This document shows, in pieces, positions 23,875 through 33,723 of a DNA stretch of 39,645 nt. A program made the position numbers and the translations under genes. The notes below the pieces were generated by a model. The model saw nothing but the letters and a program-made list of their open reading frames with translations, was not told the DNA's origin and did no database searches. Source of the DNA: Fidelibacterota bacterium (GTDB taxonomy: Bacteria > Pseudomonadota > Alphaproteobacteria > Rhodospirillales > Rhodospirillaceae); the NCBI GenBank assembly GCA_947470105.1, contig CANISR010000009.1, positions 1 to 39,645 of the forward strand, given 5' to 3'. The stretch's first letter is position 1; each line of letters starts with the position of its first letter.

Positions 23875-25230
23875 TTACGCAGCGAGCTCTTTCATCACTT
23901 TGAAGAAGGCCGGGACGATCTCGTCCCGGGCCTTGTGACGGCCGCCGCTCACCTGTTTCGCGCCGTTTACCCAGACGCAGTCAATGCCGCCGTTACCGGC
24001 GTTGAAGATCCAGGCGTCGAGTAAAGCGTCGCCGCTGGCCCCCGCGAACGCAGCGTGTTGCATCGCCAGGCTCACCAGGTCGGCGGGACCGCCCACGCTC
24101 AAGCCCACGAACTCCGCGCCCAAAGCGCGCGCGCCGCCTTGCAGCGCTTCATCATAGAGGGCGCGGCCTGTGGAGCCGCCGGGCGGGGCCATGACATTGC
24201 GGCCCTGGCGCGCAAGACGCTGTGAGTATTCCAACAGGCGCAATTCATCCGCGACGCCGATCTGCACGTTTGAGTCCGACCCGACGCCGAACCGTCCGCC
24301 GGCGGCGGTGAAGGTGGGCGCGTTGAACACGCCGTCGCCGAGATTGGCCTCGGTAATGGGGCAGATGCCGACGACAGCGCGGCTCGCTGCCGCCCGGGTG
24401 GTTTCTGCTTCAGTCATATGGGTGGCGTGCACCAGGCACCAGCGTCCGCCCACGGGCGCGTGATTCAAGAGCCAGTCGATAGGGCGCTGGCCGCTCCAGG
24501 CGACGCAGTCCTCCACTTCGCGCATCTGTTCGGCGATGTGGATATGGATGGGCGCGCTGGGGGCGAGGGCGGTGACAGCCCTGAGTTCCTCGGGCGTGAC
24601 CGCGCGCAGGGAATGCGGCGCCACGCCAACCACGGCGGTGCCCAGGGGTTTCACCACGCGCCGGCAACCGTCGAGCAAAGTGGCGTAGCGGTCGACGGAA
24701 TTGATGAACCGGCGCTGGCCGTCATTGGGCGCAGCACCCCCGAAGCTGGAATGGGCGTAGAACACCGGCAACAGCGTGAGGCCGATGCCGGTGGCGGAGG
24801 CTGCCGCGGCGACGCCCGCGGCCATCTCGGCGATGTCGCCGTAAGGCTGGCCGGTCACGTCATGGTGCAGGTAGTGGAATTCGCCGACGCGCGAGAATCC
24901 GGCCTCGAGCATTTCGATATAGGCCTGGCTCGCCACCGCTTGCACTTGCGCCGGCGTCATGGACAGGGCGAGGCGGTACATGAGCTCCCGCCAACTCCAG
25001 AAGGTGTCGTTGCCGGTGTGGCGGCGCTCGGCGAGGCCGGCCATGGCGCGCTGGAACGCGTGGCTGTGCAGGTTGGGCATGGCCGGCACCAGCATGGCGT
25101 GGCGCTCGTCGCCTGGCTGGGCTGCGGCATCTGGCTCAACAGCGGTGATTCGCCCGCCGGACAGGGTCAGGCGCACATTGGCGCGCCAACCGCTTTGAAT
25201 CAGGGCCTGTTCAGCGTGGAGTGTCGTCAT
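23875..25230 (-). CDS. hutF: Formimidoylglutamate deiminase
   Basis: This encodes 451 residues, an amidohydrolase-superfamily enzyme that turns N-formimino-L-glutamate into N-formyl-L-glutamate and ammonia. Seen are the metal site MPNLHSHAFQRAMAGLAERR (H55, H57), GEFHYLHHD, HIHIAEQMREVEDC, WCLVHATHMTEAET and the final GVGSDSNVQIGVADELRLLE aspartate. The ANLGDGVFNAP segment is characteristic of HutF. Together with HutG it defines the five-step route, instead of the HutG formiminoglutamase route. It is divergent from hutI; both promoters share the operator at 25300-25311. Confidence 0.94.
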   Translation of the reverse strand: MTTLHAEQALIQSGWRANVRLTLSGGRITAVEPDAAAQPGDERHAMLVPAMPNLHSHAFQRAMAGLAERRHTGNDTFWSWRELMYRLALSMTPAQVQAVASQAYIEMLEAGFSRVGEFHYLHHDVTGQPYGDIAEMAAGVAAAASATGIGLTLLPVFYAHSSFGGAAPNDGQRRFINSVDRYATLLDGCRRVVKPLGTAVVGVAPHSLRAVTPEELRAVTALAPSAPIHIHIAEQMREVEDCVAWSGQRPIDWLLNHAPVGGRWCLVHATHMTEAETTRAAASRAVVGICPITEANLGDGVFNAPTFTAAGGRFGVGSDSNVQIGVADELRLLEYSQRLARQGRNVMAPPGGSTGRALYDEALQGGARALGAEFVGLSVGGPADLVSLAMQHAAFAGASGDALLDAWIFNAGNGGIDCVWVNGAKQVSGGRHKARDEIVPAFFKVMKELAA

Positions 25231-25282
25231 TTCGCCTGCATTTATATAAGTCTGAAGCCTGTTGGAGCGGGAGACTCTCCGC

Positions 25283-25311
25283 TTGCATCACAGGTTATTA
25301 TGTCTATACAT
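25283..25311 (+). promoter_or_regulatory. hutI promoter with the best-conserved HutC operator
   Basis: ATGTCTATACAT (25300-25311) contains an exact GT-N-TA-N-AC core and is nearly palindromic (10 of 12 symmetric). A plausible promoter for hutI is TTGCAT (25283-25288), 16-nt spacer, TATACA (25305-25310), so the operator covers the -10. It lies 70 bp from the hutF start on the other strand and can control both directions. Confidence 0.6.
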
Positions 25312-25344
25312 TAAATCCAACCCGAATATTCGGATACCACCCTC

Positions 25345-26574
25345 ATGGCGACTTCGGCCAAGGCAAAGATGGACGGCGTAAGGCTGTGGCGCAACGCGCG
25401 ATTGGCGACGTTGGCGGCAGGGGCGCCCGGACTCGGCTTGGTCGATAAGGGCTGCGTGGCCGCCCGCGGCGAATCCATCGTCTACGCCGGCCCTGAGAGC
25501 GATTTACCCGCGGATCTCGCGCACGGCGAGGCCATCGATTGCGAAGGCCGCTGGATTACCCCCGGCCTGGTGGACTGCCACACCCACCTGATCTACGCCG
25601 GCGATCGCGCTCATGAATTCGAACTGCGGCTGGCCGGCGCCACCTATGAGGAGATCGCCAAGGCCGGGGGCGGCATTGTGTCCTCGGTCAAGGCGCTGCG
25701 GGCGGCGTCCGAAGACGCCCTCATGGCGCAAACCATGCCGCGCCTGGACGCACTGATCGCCGAAGGCGCCACCACCGTTGAAATCAAATCGGGCTACGGC
25801 CTCGACCTGGAAAACGAGCGTAAAACCCTGCGCGCCGCCCGGCGCCTGGGTGAGGCGCGCCCCGTCACGATCCGCACAACTTTCCTCGGCGCCCACGCGG
25901 TGCCGCCGGAAGGCAACAAGGACACCGGCGCGCAGATCGCGCGCGTGGTGGAGATGATGCCCACCCTCCAGGCCGAGGGACTGGTCGATGCGGTCGACGG
26001 CTTTTGCGAAGGTATCGGTTTTTCGCACGCCGAAATGAAACGCGTGTTCGACCAGGCCAAGGCGCTGGGCTTGCCTGTCAAACTGCACGCCGACCAGCTC
26101 TCCAACCTCAACGGCGCCGCGCTGACGGCGGACTACAACGGCCTGTCAGCCGACCATCTCGAACACACGGATGAGGCAGGCGCCCAGGCTATGGCAAAAG
26201 CCGGCACCGTCGCGGTGTTGCTGCCGGGCGCCTATTACTTCATCCGCGAGACCAAGCTGCCGCCCCTGGAGCTGTTCCGCCGCCACGGCGTGGCCATGGC
26301 GCTCGCCACCGACTCCAATCCCGGCACCGCGCCGCTCACCTCGCTGCTGCTGACCATGAACATGGGCGCCACGCTCTTCCGCATGACCGTGGATGAGTGC
26401 ATCGCCGGCGTCACCCGCGAAGGCGCCAAGGCGCTGGGGCTCGGGGCGCAGACCGGGACGCTCGAAGCCGGCAAGTGGGCAGACCTCGCCATCTGGAATA
26501 TCGAGCGCCCCGCCGAACTGGTTTACCGCATGGGCTTCAACCCGCTCCATTCCCGCGTCTGGAAAGGCCAATGA
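25345..26574 (+). CDS. hutI: Imidazolonepropionase
   Basis: This encodes 409 residues. It hydrolyses 4-imidazolone-5-propanoate to N-formiminoglutamate, the third step of histidine breakdown. Seen are the metal motif [20 protein letters not shown] (H79, H81), [67 protein letters not shown] and [11 protein letters not shown], all typical of HutI. ATG 25345 is taken; ATG 25369 ([12 protein letters not shown]) has a better AAGG upstream and fits the family N-terminus, so translation may start there. The TGA overlaps the hutH ATG by 4 nt. Confidence 0.95.
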   Translation: MATSAKAKMDGVRLWRNARLATLAAGAPGLGLVDKGCVAARGESIVYAGPESDLPADLAHGEAIDCEGRWITPGLVDCHTHLIYAGDRAHEFELRLAGATYEEIAKAGGGIVSSVKALRAASEDALMAQTMPRLDALIAEGATTVEIKSGYGLDLENERKTLRAARRLGEARPVTIRTTFLGAHAVPPEGNKDTGAQIARVVEMMPTLQAEGLVDAVDGFCEGIGFSHAEMKRVFDQAKALGLPVKLHADQLSNLNGAALTADYNGLSADHLEHTDEAGAQAMAKAGTVAVLLPGAYYFIRETKLPPLELFRRHGVAMALATDSNPGTAPLTSLLLTMNMGATLFRMTVDECIAGVTREGAKALGLGAQTGTLEAGKWADLAIWNIERPAELVYRMGFNPLHSRVWKGQ

Positions 26575-28106
26575 AGAAAATCATCCTCAAGCCCGGCACC
26601 AACACCCTGGCCGACTGGCGCGCGATCTATCGCGGCGCCGGCATAAAGCTCGATCCCTCATCGGCCGCTTGGGTTGCCGCCGCGGCCGCTTCGGTCGAAC
26701 GCATTATCGCCAAGGGCGAGCCGGTCTACGGCATCAACACCGGCTTCGGCAAACTCGCCAGTGTGCGCATCGAAAACGCCGACCTCGAGAAGCTGCAAAG
26801 TAATATCGTGCTGTCCCATTGCGCCGGCGTCGGGGAGCCTATGGCGCTGCCGGTGGCGCGCCTGATGATGAGCCTCAAGCTCGCAAGCCTCGCCCAAGGC
26901 GCCTCGGGCATCCGCCCCAAGACGCTGGCGTTGCTCGAAGCCATGCTGGAACACGACGTCATTCCGGTGGTGCCGTCGCAAGGGTCCGTGGGCGCGTCCG
27001 GCGACCTCGCGCCGCTGTCCCATATGACCGCAGTGATGATCGGCGTCGGCGAAGCCTTCACTCCCGCCGGCCGCTTACCTGCACTGGAGGCACTGGGGAA
27101 AGCCGGCCTGGCCCCGGTGATTCTGGGACCCAAGGAAGGCCTGGCGCTCCTCAACGGCACGCAGTTCTCCACGGCTTACGCCCTGGCCGGCCTGTTCGAA
27201 GCCGAGCTGTTGTATCAATCGGGAATCGTCTCCGGCGCCCTGTCCACCGACGCGGCGCGGGGATCCGATGCGCCGTTCGACCCGCGCATCCACCGTTTGC
27301 GCCGCCATGCGGGCCAGATGGAAACCGCCGAAGCCCTGCGCCTACTGCTCAAGGGCAGCGCCATCCGCGCCTCGCACCTGGTGAACGATGAACGGGTCCA
27401 GGATCCCTACTGCCTGCGCTGCCAGCCTCAGGTCCTGGGCGCCTGTCTCGATATCCTGCGCCAGGCGGGAACGACCCTCGAAACCGAGGCCAATGGCGTC
27501 TCGGACAATCCGCTGATTTTCCCCACCGAAGACGAAGCTCTGTCCGGCGGCAACTTCCATGCCGAGCCGGTGGCCTTCGCCGCCGACATGATCGCCCTGG
27601 CGATTTGCGAGATCGGCTCCCTGGCGGAGCGCCGCATCGCCATGTTGATCGATCCTGCGCTCTCGGGCCTGCCCGCCTTCCTCACCGGCAAGCCCGGCTT
27701 GAACTCCGGCTTCATGATTCCGCAAGTGACCGCGGCGGCGCTGGTGTCGGAGAACAAGCAGCGCGCTTACCCTGCGAGTGTGGATTCCATTCCGACCTCC
27801 GCCAACCAGGAAGACCATGTGTCCATGGCCGCCCACGCCGGCCGCCGCTTGCTGCCCATGGCGGAGAACACCGCTGCGGTGCTGGCGATTGAACTCCTGG
27901 CGGCAGTGCAGGCCTGCGACTTCCATCTGCCGCTGACTCTCAGCCCGCCGCTGGAAGCCGCGCGCCGCGTGGTGCGCGCCCTGGTGCCGCATCTCGACGA
28001 TGACCGTCATTTCCAGCCCGATATCGCCAAGGCCATTGAGCTGGTGCGCACGGGTGCGGTGGCGGCGTCCGTCGCCGGTGTCGACCTGCCGCAGGTGGGC
28101 CTGTGA
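26571..28106 (+). CDS. hutH: Histidine ammonia-lyase
   Basis: This encodes 511 residues, normal length. It deaminates L-histidine to trans-urocanate, the first step of the pathway. The Ala142-Ser143-Gly144 triad in [14 protein letters not shown] cyclises to the MIO electrophile. Other family marks are [64 protein letters not shown] and [16 protein letters not shown]. The sequence around [15 protein letters not shown] matches the active-site Gln-Glu region. Translationally coupled to hutI (ATGA) and to hutG (GTGA). Confidence 0.97.
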   Translation: MKKIILKPGTNTLADWRAIYRGAGIKLDPSSAAWVAAAAASVERIIAKGEPVYGINTGFGKLASVRIENADLEKLQSNIVLSHCAGVGEPMALPVARLMMSLKLASLAQGASGIRPKTLALLEAMLEHDVIPVVPSQGSVGASGDLAPLSHMTAVMIGVGEAFTPAGRLPALEALGKAGLAPVILGPKEGLALLNGTQFSTAYALAGLFEAELLYQSGIVSGALSTDAARGSDAPFDPRIHRLRRHAGQMETAEALRLLLKGSAIRASHLVNDERVQDPYCLRCQPQVLGACLDILRQAGTTLETEANGVSDNPLIFPTEDEALSGGNFHAEPVAFAADMIALAICEIGSLAERRIAMLIDPALSGLPAFLTGKPGLNSGFMIPQVTAAALVSENKQRAYPASVDSIPTSANQEDHVSMAAHAGRRLLPMAENTAAVLAIELLAAVQACDFHLPLTLSPPLEAARRVVRALVPHLDDDRHFQPDIAKAIELVRTGAVAASVAGVDLPQVGL

Positions 28107-28924
28107 ACGCGCATCCCTGGCTGACCGTCCATCGCGGCGATGCACCGCTGCTACTCAGCATGCCGCACACGGGCACGGAATTGGATGCGTTCGAAAGCAG
28201 GTATGTCTCCCCCTGGCTGGCCCGCAAGGACGCCGATTGGTGGGTGGACAAGCTCTATGACTTCGCGCGCGACCTGGGCGCTACCATCGTGCGCGCTACG
28301 CTGTCGCGCTCGGTGATCGACGTGAACCGCGACCCCTCGGGGGTCTCCCTGTATCCGGGGCAGGCCACCACCGAGTTGTGCCCGACCACCACCTTTGATG
28401 GCGAGCCGCTCTATAAAGACGGGCACGCGCCGGAAGCTGCCGACATCGCCGACCGCCGCGCCCGGTTCTTCGATCCCTACCACGTGGCCTTGGCCGCCGA
28501 GACCGCGCGTCTGCGGGCATTGCACCCGCGGGTCGTGGTCTACGACTGCCACTCCATCCGCTCGGAAGTGCCGCGCCTGTTCGAGGGGCCGCTGCCCAAC
28601 TTCAATATCGGTACCAACAGCGGCAAGTCCTGCGCTCCAGCCCTGACCGCTGCCGTGGAAGCGGCCTGCGCCAAGACCGCGTTCACTCACGTTACAAATG
28701 GACGCTTCAAGGGTGGCTTCATCACCCGCAGTCTCGGCAAACCGGAAGCCGGGGTGCATGCCATTCAGATGGAACTTGCTTGCCGCGGCTATCTGCGCGA
28801 GATAGCCGGCCCGGTGGCGGAAGGCGCGTGGCCGGCCGCCTATGATGAGACGTTCGCCGCCCCCATGAGAGCCGCGCTCAAAGATATTCTCGAGGCTTGC
28901 CTCGCTTTCGCCAAAACCGCCTGA
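28103..28924 (+). CDS. hutG: N-formylglutamate deformylase
   Basis: This encodes 273 residues. It hydrolyses N-formyl-L-glutamate to glutamate and formate, the last step of the HutF route. Seen are [95 protein letters not shown] and a C-terminal YLRE; these are FGase-family hallmarks with metal-binding His/Glu candidates. GTG 28103 overlaps the hutH stop by 4 nt. A separate formiminoglutamase is absent, consistent with this being the deformylase. Confidence 0.94.
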   Translation: MNAHPWLTVHRGDAPLLLSMPHTGTELDAFESRYVSPWLARKDADWWVDKLYDFARDLGATIVRATLSRSVIDVNRDPSGVSLYPGQATTELCPTTTFDGEPLYKDGHAPEAADIADRRARFFDPYHVALAAETARLRALHPRVVVYDCHSIRSEVPRLFEGPLPNFNIGTNSGKSCAPALTAAVEAACAKTAFTHVTNGRFKGGFITRSLGKPEAGVHAIQMELACRGYLREIAGPVAEGAWPAAYDETFAAPMRAALKDILEACLAFAKTA

Positions 28925-28941
28925 AGTTAAGGACGCCGTTC

Positions 28942-30609
28942 ATGACCCGTATCGACAACGCCCGCATCATCCGCGCCGCCCACGGCAACCAGATCACCGC
29001 CAAGAGCTGGCTGACCGAAGCCCCCATGCGCATGCTGATGAACAACCTGGACCCGGATGTGGCCGAAAAGCCCGAAGAGCTGGTGGTCTACGGCGGAATC
29101 GGGCGTGCTGCCAGGGATTGGGAAAGCTTCGACCGCATCGTCTCGGCGCTGAAGGACCTTGAGGGCGACCAGACGTTGCTGGTGCAATCCGGCAAGCCTG
29201 TGGGTGTGTTCCGCACCCATGCCGATGCGCCGCGCGTGCTTATCGCCAACTCCAATCTGGTGCCGCACTGGGCCACCTGGGAGCATTTCAACGAACTCGA
29301 TCGCAAGGGTCTGATGATGTATGGCCAGATGACCGCGGGGTCGTGGATCTACATCGGCTCCCAGGGCATCGTGCAGGGCACCTATGAGACCTTCGTCGAA
29401 ATGGGGCGTCAGCATTACAACGGCAGCCTCGCCGGCAAGTGGGTGCTGACCGCGGGCCTCGGCGGAATGGGCGGCGCCCAGCCCCTGGCCGCCACCATGG
29501 CCGGCGCCTCTTGCCTCGCCGTCGAATGCAAGCAGACCAGCATCGATTTCCGTCTGCGCACCAAATACATCGACGTCCAGGCCAAGGACATCGACGACGC
29601 GCTGGCGATCATCAACAAGGCCTGCGCCGAGAAGAAGGCCATTTCCGTAGCCCTCCTCGGCAACGCCGCCGAAGTATTGCCGGAGCTGGTGCGCCGCGGC
29701 GTGCGGCCGGATTGCGTCACCGACCAGACCTCGGCCCACGATCCCAACAACGGCTACCTTCCGGCGGGCTGGACACTCGCGAAGTGGGACGAGATGCGGG
29801 AGAAGAACCCCGACGCGGTCGGCAAGGCCGCCAAGAAATCCATGGCGGTTCACGTGCGCGCCATGCTCGACTTCCACAAGATGGGCGTGCCCACGGTCGA
29901 CTACGGCAACAACATCCGCCAGATGGCCCTGGAAGAGGGTGTCGCCGACGCGTTCGATTTTCCGGGCTTCGTGCCGGCCTATATCCGTCCGCTGTTTTGC
30001 CGCGGCGTGGGACCGTTCCGTTGGGCTGCCCTCTCCGGTGATCCGGAAGACATCTACAAGACCGACGCCAAGGTTAAAGAGCTGCTGCCGGACGACAAAC
30101 ACCTGCACAACTGGCTCGACATGGCGCGCGAGCGTATCAAGTTCCAGGGCCTGCCGGCGCGTATCTGCTGGGTCGGCCTGGGTGTGCGGCATAAGCTCGG
30201 CCTGGCCTTCAACGAGATGGTGGCTTCGGGCGAACTCAAAGCCCCCGTCGTCATCGGCCGCGACCACCTCGATTCCGGCTCGGTGGCCTCTCCCAACCGT
30301 GAAACCGAATCCATGAAGGACGGCTCCGACGCCGTGTCCGACTGGCCGCTGCTGAACGCGCTGCTCAACTGCGCTTCTGGCGCCACCTGGGTGTCGCTGC
30401 ATCACGGCGGCGGCGTCGGCATGGGCTTCTCGCAACACTCGGGCATGGTCATCGTCGCGGACGGCACTCCCGAAGCCGCCAAGCGCCTGGAGCGCGTGTT
30501 GTGGAACGATCCGGCTACGGGCGTCATGCGTCACGCCGACGCGGGCTACGACATCGCCATCGATTGCGCACGTGAGAAGGGCCTCAATCTGCCGGGCATT
30601 CTGGGTTAG
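28942..30609 (+). CDS. hutU: Urocanate hydratase
   Basis: This encodes 555 residues, normal length. It adds water to urocanate to give 4-imidazolone-5-propanoate, using NAD+ as electrophile. The NAD-binding segment [18 protein letters not shown] (about 171-188), the conserved [38 protein letters not shown], and [20 protein letters not shown] with the active-site region cysteine are all present. ATG 28942 follows AAGGA by 9 nt and starts [17 protein letters not shown], as expected; the 17-bp gap after hutG is the only non-overlapping junction of the core operon. Confidence 0.97.
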   Translation: MTRIDNARIIRAAHGNQITAKSWLTEAPMRMLMNNLDPDVAEKPEELVVYGGIGRAARDWESFDRIVSALKDLEGDQTLLVQSGKPVGVFRTHADAPRVLIANSNLVPHWATWEHFNELDRKGLMMYGQMTAGSWIYIGSQGIVQGTYETFVEMGRQHYNGSLAGKWVLTAGLGGMGGAQPLAATMAGASCLAVECKQTSIDFRLRTKYIDVQAKDIDDALAIINKACAEKKAISVALLGNAAEVLPELVRRGVRPDCVTDQTSAHDPNNGYLPAGWTLAKWDEMREKNPDAVGKAAKKSMAVHVRAMLDFHKMGVPTVDYGNNIRQMALEEGVADAFDFPGFVPAYIRPLFCRGVGPFRWAALSGDPEDIYKTDAKVKELLPDDKHLHNWLDMARERIKFQGLPARICWVGLGVRHKLGLAFNEMVASGELKAPVVIGRDHLDSGSVASPNRETESMKDGSDAVSDWPLLNALLNCASGATWVSLHHGGGVGMGFSQHSGMVIVADGTPEAAKRLERVLWNDPATGVMRHADAGYDIAIDCAREKGLNLPGILG

Positions 30610-30614
30610 TTGGG

Positions 30615-31199
30615 ATGCAGCTTCTCCGGCACACCGACTACAAGCGGATGCCGTGGAAGAACGGCGGCGGCGAAACCACCGAGATCGCGGTATCGCCGCC
30701 GGCTGCGGGCCTGGATGACTTCGACTGGCGCATCTCCATGGCGCTGGTCAAAGGCGATGGCCCGTTCTCGGTCTTTCCCGGAATCGACCGCACGCTGTCG
30801 ATTCTTGAAGGCAACGGCATGCGCCTCACGGTCGACGGCGCGCGCTTCGATCTGAAGCTGGCCTCCGCGCCGCTGCCGTTTGCCGCCGACGTGGCAACCG
30901 ACGCGGAGCTGGTGGACGGCGCCATCACCGACCTCAACGTCATGAGCCGGCGCGGCGCCTACCGTCACCAGGTGCAACGGTTCGATCTTACCGGTGAGAT
31001 GACCATCACTTGCGACGCCACCGTCGTCGGGGTGTTGAGCGGCGAGGGCGCCTTCGACATAACCTCACCGGGAAAAGTCTCTCTCGGCCCCCGGGACAGC
31101 GCGTTCTATGACAGCCCGCGGAGCATTACCTTCTCGGCAGCGACACCGGCACAGGGCTACCTAATTTCTCTGTGGAAAATCAACGAGTTGAACGCCTAA
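30615..31199 (+). CDS. hutD: HutD-family cupin protein
   Basis: This encodes 194 residues of the HutD (Ves-like) bicupin family. Seen are YKRMPWKNGGGETTEIAV, DFDWRISMALVKGDGPFSVF, PGIDRTLSILEGNGM and the C-terminal AFYDSPRSITFSA. HutD is reported in pseudomonads as a modulator that limits hut expression or aids histidine use, possibly by binding a pathway metabolite; it has no confirmed catalytic activity. It starts 5 nt after hutU and is the last gene of the hutI-H-G-U-D operon. An AT-rich spacer follows and the next gene belongs to a different type of function. Confidence 0.9.
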   Translation: MQLLRHTDYKRMPWKNGGGETTEIAVSPPAAGLDDFDWRISMALVKGDGPFSVFPGIDRTLSILEGNGMRLTVDGARFDLKLASAPLPFAADVATDAELVDGAITDLNVMSRRGAYRHQVQRFDLTGEMTITCDATVVGVLSGEGAFDITSPGKVSLGPRDSAFYDSPRSITFSAATPAQGYLISLWKINELNA

Positions 31200-31319
31200 C
31201 CGCGTAGAAAAATACGATCAATTCATTAGAAAATCTAAATAGAATTGCAGGGCAGACTAGATTGTCCGCACGCCCTTCCGGCCGGACACTTTAGACCGCA
31301 GCAGCGCGGAGGTTCGTCG

Positions 31320-32357
31320 GTGTTCATTAAAAACGCCTGGTATGTGGCAGCCTGGGACCACGAGGTCGGCCGCGCGCTGACACCCACCACCATCCTCGGC
31401 GAAGAGATCGTGCTCTATCGTAAATCCGACGGCACGCCAGTCGCCCTTGAGAATGCCTGTCCCCATCGCAAAATGCCCCTCTCCATGGGTCGCCTCAAAG
31501 GCGACGAGGTGGAATGCGGCTATCACGGCCTTACGTTCGATTGCACCGGATCCTGCGTGCGCGTGCCCGGCGCCACCAAAATTCCGAAGACCGCCAAAGT
31601 GCGCGCCTATCCGCTGGCCGAGCGCTACGGCCTGCTGTGGATCTGGATGGGCGAGGCATCACGCGCCAACGCCGACGACATCGTTCCGGTGGAAAACTGG
31701 GGCGATCCGGCCTGGGGCGTGAACCGGGGTGAGTCCATGACCGTGGGCTGCAATTACCTCTACATCACCGACAACCTGCTCGATCCGTCCCATGTGGCCT
31801 GGGTGCATACGACGTCGTTCGGCGGCGCCGGCTGCGAGGATACGCCGCTGGAAACCGTAGCTTCCCCGACCGGCGTCGCGGTATCGCGTTGGATGCTGGA
31901 TTCACCGCCGGCGCCGTTCTACGCGCCGTTCCTGAAGTTCTCGGGCAACTGTGACCGCCAGCAGTATTACGAAGTGCGCTATCCGGCCCACGCCATCATC
32001 AAGGCCGTGTTCGTGCCGGCGGGTACGGGAGGCGAGGGACGGCCGCTCCACCCGGATGTGTTCCTCATGGACAGCTATAACTTCATGACCCCACTGGATG
32101 AGAACCGCACGCGCTACTATTGGTTCCAGCTCCGCAATTTTGCACCGGACGATATGCGCGTATCGTCGCAGTTCGCGGAGTCCGTCCGCAACGCCTTCGC
32201 CGAGGATCGCGTCATTCTCGAGGCCGTGCACCAAGGCATGGCCAACAAGCGAACACCCAATATGAGCCTCGGCATCGATAAGGGCCCGCTCGCCTTCCGC
32301 CGGGGAATCGCGGAGCGAGTCGCCCACGAGCAGCCGGTGGCCATGGTGGCGGAGTAG
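31320..32357 (+). CDS. Rieske non-heme iron oxygenase, VanA-like
   Basis: This encodes 345 residues. The Rieske [2Fe-2S] ligands are in NACPHRKMPLSMGRLKGDE and ECGYHG (C-x-H ... C-x2-H). The mononuclear iron site is in ITDNLLDPSHVAWVH (two His, with a distal Asp expected). The order FIKNAWYVAAW ... LSMGRLKGDEVECGYHGLTF ... LLDPSHVAWVH is that of single-component oxygenases such as vanillate O-demethylase VanA. Such enzymes hydroxylate or demethylate aromatic or other substrates and need a separate reductase, which is not in the window. GTG 31320 with GCGGAGG 7 nt before it is a convincing start; a longer frame from 31245 is not needed. The substrate is unknown. Confidence 0.88.
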   Translation: MFIKNAWYVAAWDHEVGRALTPTTILGEEIVLYRKSDGTPVALENACPHRKMPLSMGRLKGDEVECGYHGLTFDCTGSCVRVPGATKIPKTAKVRAYPLAERYGLLWIWMGEASRANADDIVPVENWGDPAWGVNRGESMTVGCNYLYITDNLLDPSHVAWVHTTSFGGAGCEDTPLETVASPTGVAVSRWMLDSPPAPFYAPFLKFSGNCDRQQYYEVRYPAHAIIKAVFVPAGTGGEGRPLHPDVFLMDSYNFMTPLDENRTRYYWFQLRNFAPDDMRVSSQFAESVRNAFAEDRVILEAVHQGMANKRTPNMSLGIDKGPLAFRRGIAERVAHEQPVAMVAE

Positions 32358-32393
32358 CTTCGCGAAAGACAGCCTGCCTTACAACCGCGCCGG

Positions 32394-32415
32394 AGCCGGC
32401 ATTTTGGCCGGTTTT
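32394..32415 (+). terminator. Weak possible terminator after the Rieske gene
   Basis: AGCCGGC and GGCCGGT can form a stem of about 7 bp (5 G-C pairs, one G-U, one A-T) with loop ATTTTG, followed by TT then G. The T tract is short, so it is only a candidate. It lies 37 nt after the Rieske stop. Confidence 0.35.
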
Positions 32416-32582
32416 GCCCAGGTCTGAATGACTTAGGGGCTGGTTTTTAGTATATCTAAAGAAGACCGCAATTGGTCTGGTTTGCCGGTGCGGCCCGGAT
32501 GCTGTTTGCTTCGCGATTGCGGGGTCATGGCCCCTGTTTGTGCATTGCGGTAAAATACGCAGGTTCAGTGGGATTGAGACTC

Positions 32583-33722
32583 ATGCCGACCCAATTGCTC
32601 TCAGGCGCAATTCTAGCTGTGGCGGCCGCCGCTCTTTTCGCGGCCCCGGCGCGGGCCGAGAGTAAATCCTTCGTCGTCACCTGGTTCGGCCAAGCCATGA
32701 ACTCCAAGGACGGCGATTGCGGGCCCGGCGGTCCCAATCCACGCTGGGCGGAACAGCGCCTGCGCAACGCCCGCGACATGGGTCTCTCCGGCGAGGAAGT
32801 GGAAAAGACGCTGAAGGAAGACCTCGCTGGCGACGAAGGCGGCGAGGCCGGCAAGCTGGTGCAGATGAGCGTGTTCCGCGGCAAGATCGACGGTGAGCCG
32901 GTCAACGGCTACCTCTATCCCAACACCGTCGTCGACCCAAAGCTCAAGGGCCTGATCGGCGACAACGCCAAGTTCCAATACGGGTTCAACCTCGACGGCA
33001 AAAGCACCGATGAGGATTTCGAGGATCCGGAAACCCACCAGACCGGCGTCGACAGCGAATTCACCCGCGCCATGGGCTGTATGCCCAATTTCCGCGGCGG
33101 CCTGACACCCGCGACGGCGCCCTTGGAATACGCCTGGGCCTGGGCGTGGAAGAAGGAAGGCCGCTCGGCCTGGATCATCACCGTTACCGCCGAGGACCTG
33201 ACCAAGGACGGCGACGCTACCGTGACCTTCGATCGCGCCATCGAGCGACTGCGCTTCAACGCCGACGGCACGCCCCGCAACGACAGCTCCTACCGCATCG
33301 ACCCCAGCCCGCGTTCGCACAACGAATACAAGGCCGTGATCACGAACGGCATGATCACACTGGCCGATCAGGGCGCCGGTGATTTCAACATGGTCTACAA
33401 CCCGGAATTCATCCCGGTGATCCGCATGACTAAAGTGCATATGCGCATGAAGGTGCTGGCGGACCGCACCATCGAGGGCTTCATCGGCGGCTATGAGCGC
33501 TGGGACGATCTCTACATCGCCTACGCTTCGGGCGGTAAAGCTAACGAAGACGGCAACGCCGGCGACCTGCCAGGTCTCTATTACCTGCTGAAGAAATACG
33601 CCGACTACGATCCGAGCCCGGCGACCGGCCAGAACATGGCGATATCCTCGACCTGGAACTTCTACGGCATCCCGGCCTTTAGCGTGAAGACCGAGTCACC
33701 CAAAGCTACCGTGCATCACTAG
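32583..33722 (+). CDS. Unrecognised secreted protein heading an exported-protein operon
   Basis: This encodes 379 residues. A Sec signal peptide (LLSGAILAVAAAALFAAPARA) leads into SKSFVVTWFGQAMNSKDGDC. I do not recognise a family. The mature protein has few cysteines, a stretch of acidic residues (EEVEKTLKEDLAGDEGGEAG), a MVYNPEFIPVIRMTKVHMRM segment and a C-terminal LYYLLKKYADYDPSPATGQN. The overall pattern looks like a soluble beta-rich or mixed domain; no catalytic motif stands out. It ends 1 nt before the next ATG, so translation is coupled to the DUF1592/1588/1585 gene. ATG 32583 puts the hydrophobic core right after the start; upstream in-frame ATGs at 32472 would add a long leader and are rejected. 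Confidence 0.72.
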   Translation: MPTQLLSGAILAVAAAALFAAPARAESKSFVVTWFGQAMNSKDGDCGPGGPNPRWAEQRLRNARDMGLSGEEVEKTLKEDLAGDEGGEAGKLVQMSVFRGKIDGEPVNGYLYPNTVVDPKLKGLIGDNAKFQYGFNLDGKSTDEDFEDPETHQTGVDSEFTRAMGCMPNFRGGLTPATAPLEYAWAWAWKKEGRSAWIITVTAEDLTKDGDATVTFDRAIERLRFNADGTPRNDSSYRIDPSPRSHNEYKAVITNGMITLADQGAGDFNMVYNPEFIPVIRMTKVHMRMKVLADRTIEGFIGGYERWDDLYIAYASGGKANEDGNAGDLPGLYYLLKKYADYDPSPATGQNMAISSTWNFYGIPAFSVKTESPKATVHH

Positions 33723-33723
33723 G

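Noticed and set aside
28927-30534. Long minus-strand open frame (over 500 codons) opposite hutU
   Set aside because: It is the antisense shadow of a GC-rich conserved gene: no family motif, no ribosome site, and the plus strand encodes a full urocanate hydratase.
31226-32460. Shared ATCTAAA words upstream of the Rieske gene and of the exported cassette
   Set aside because: Only a 7-bp match in AT-rich spacers at different distances from the starts; chance is likely.
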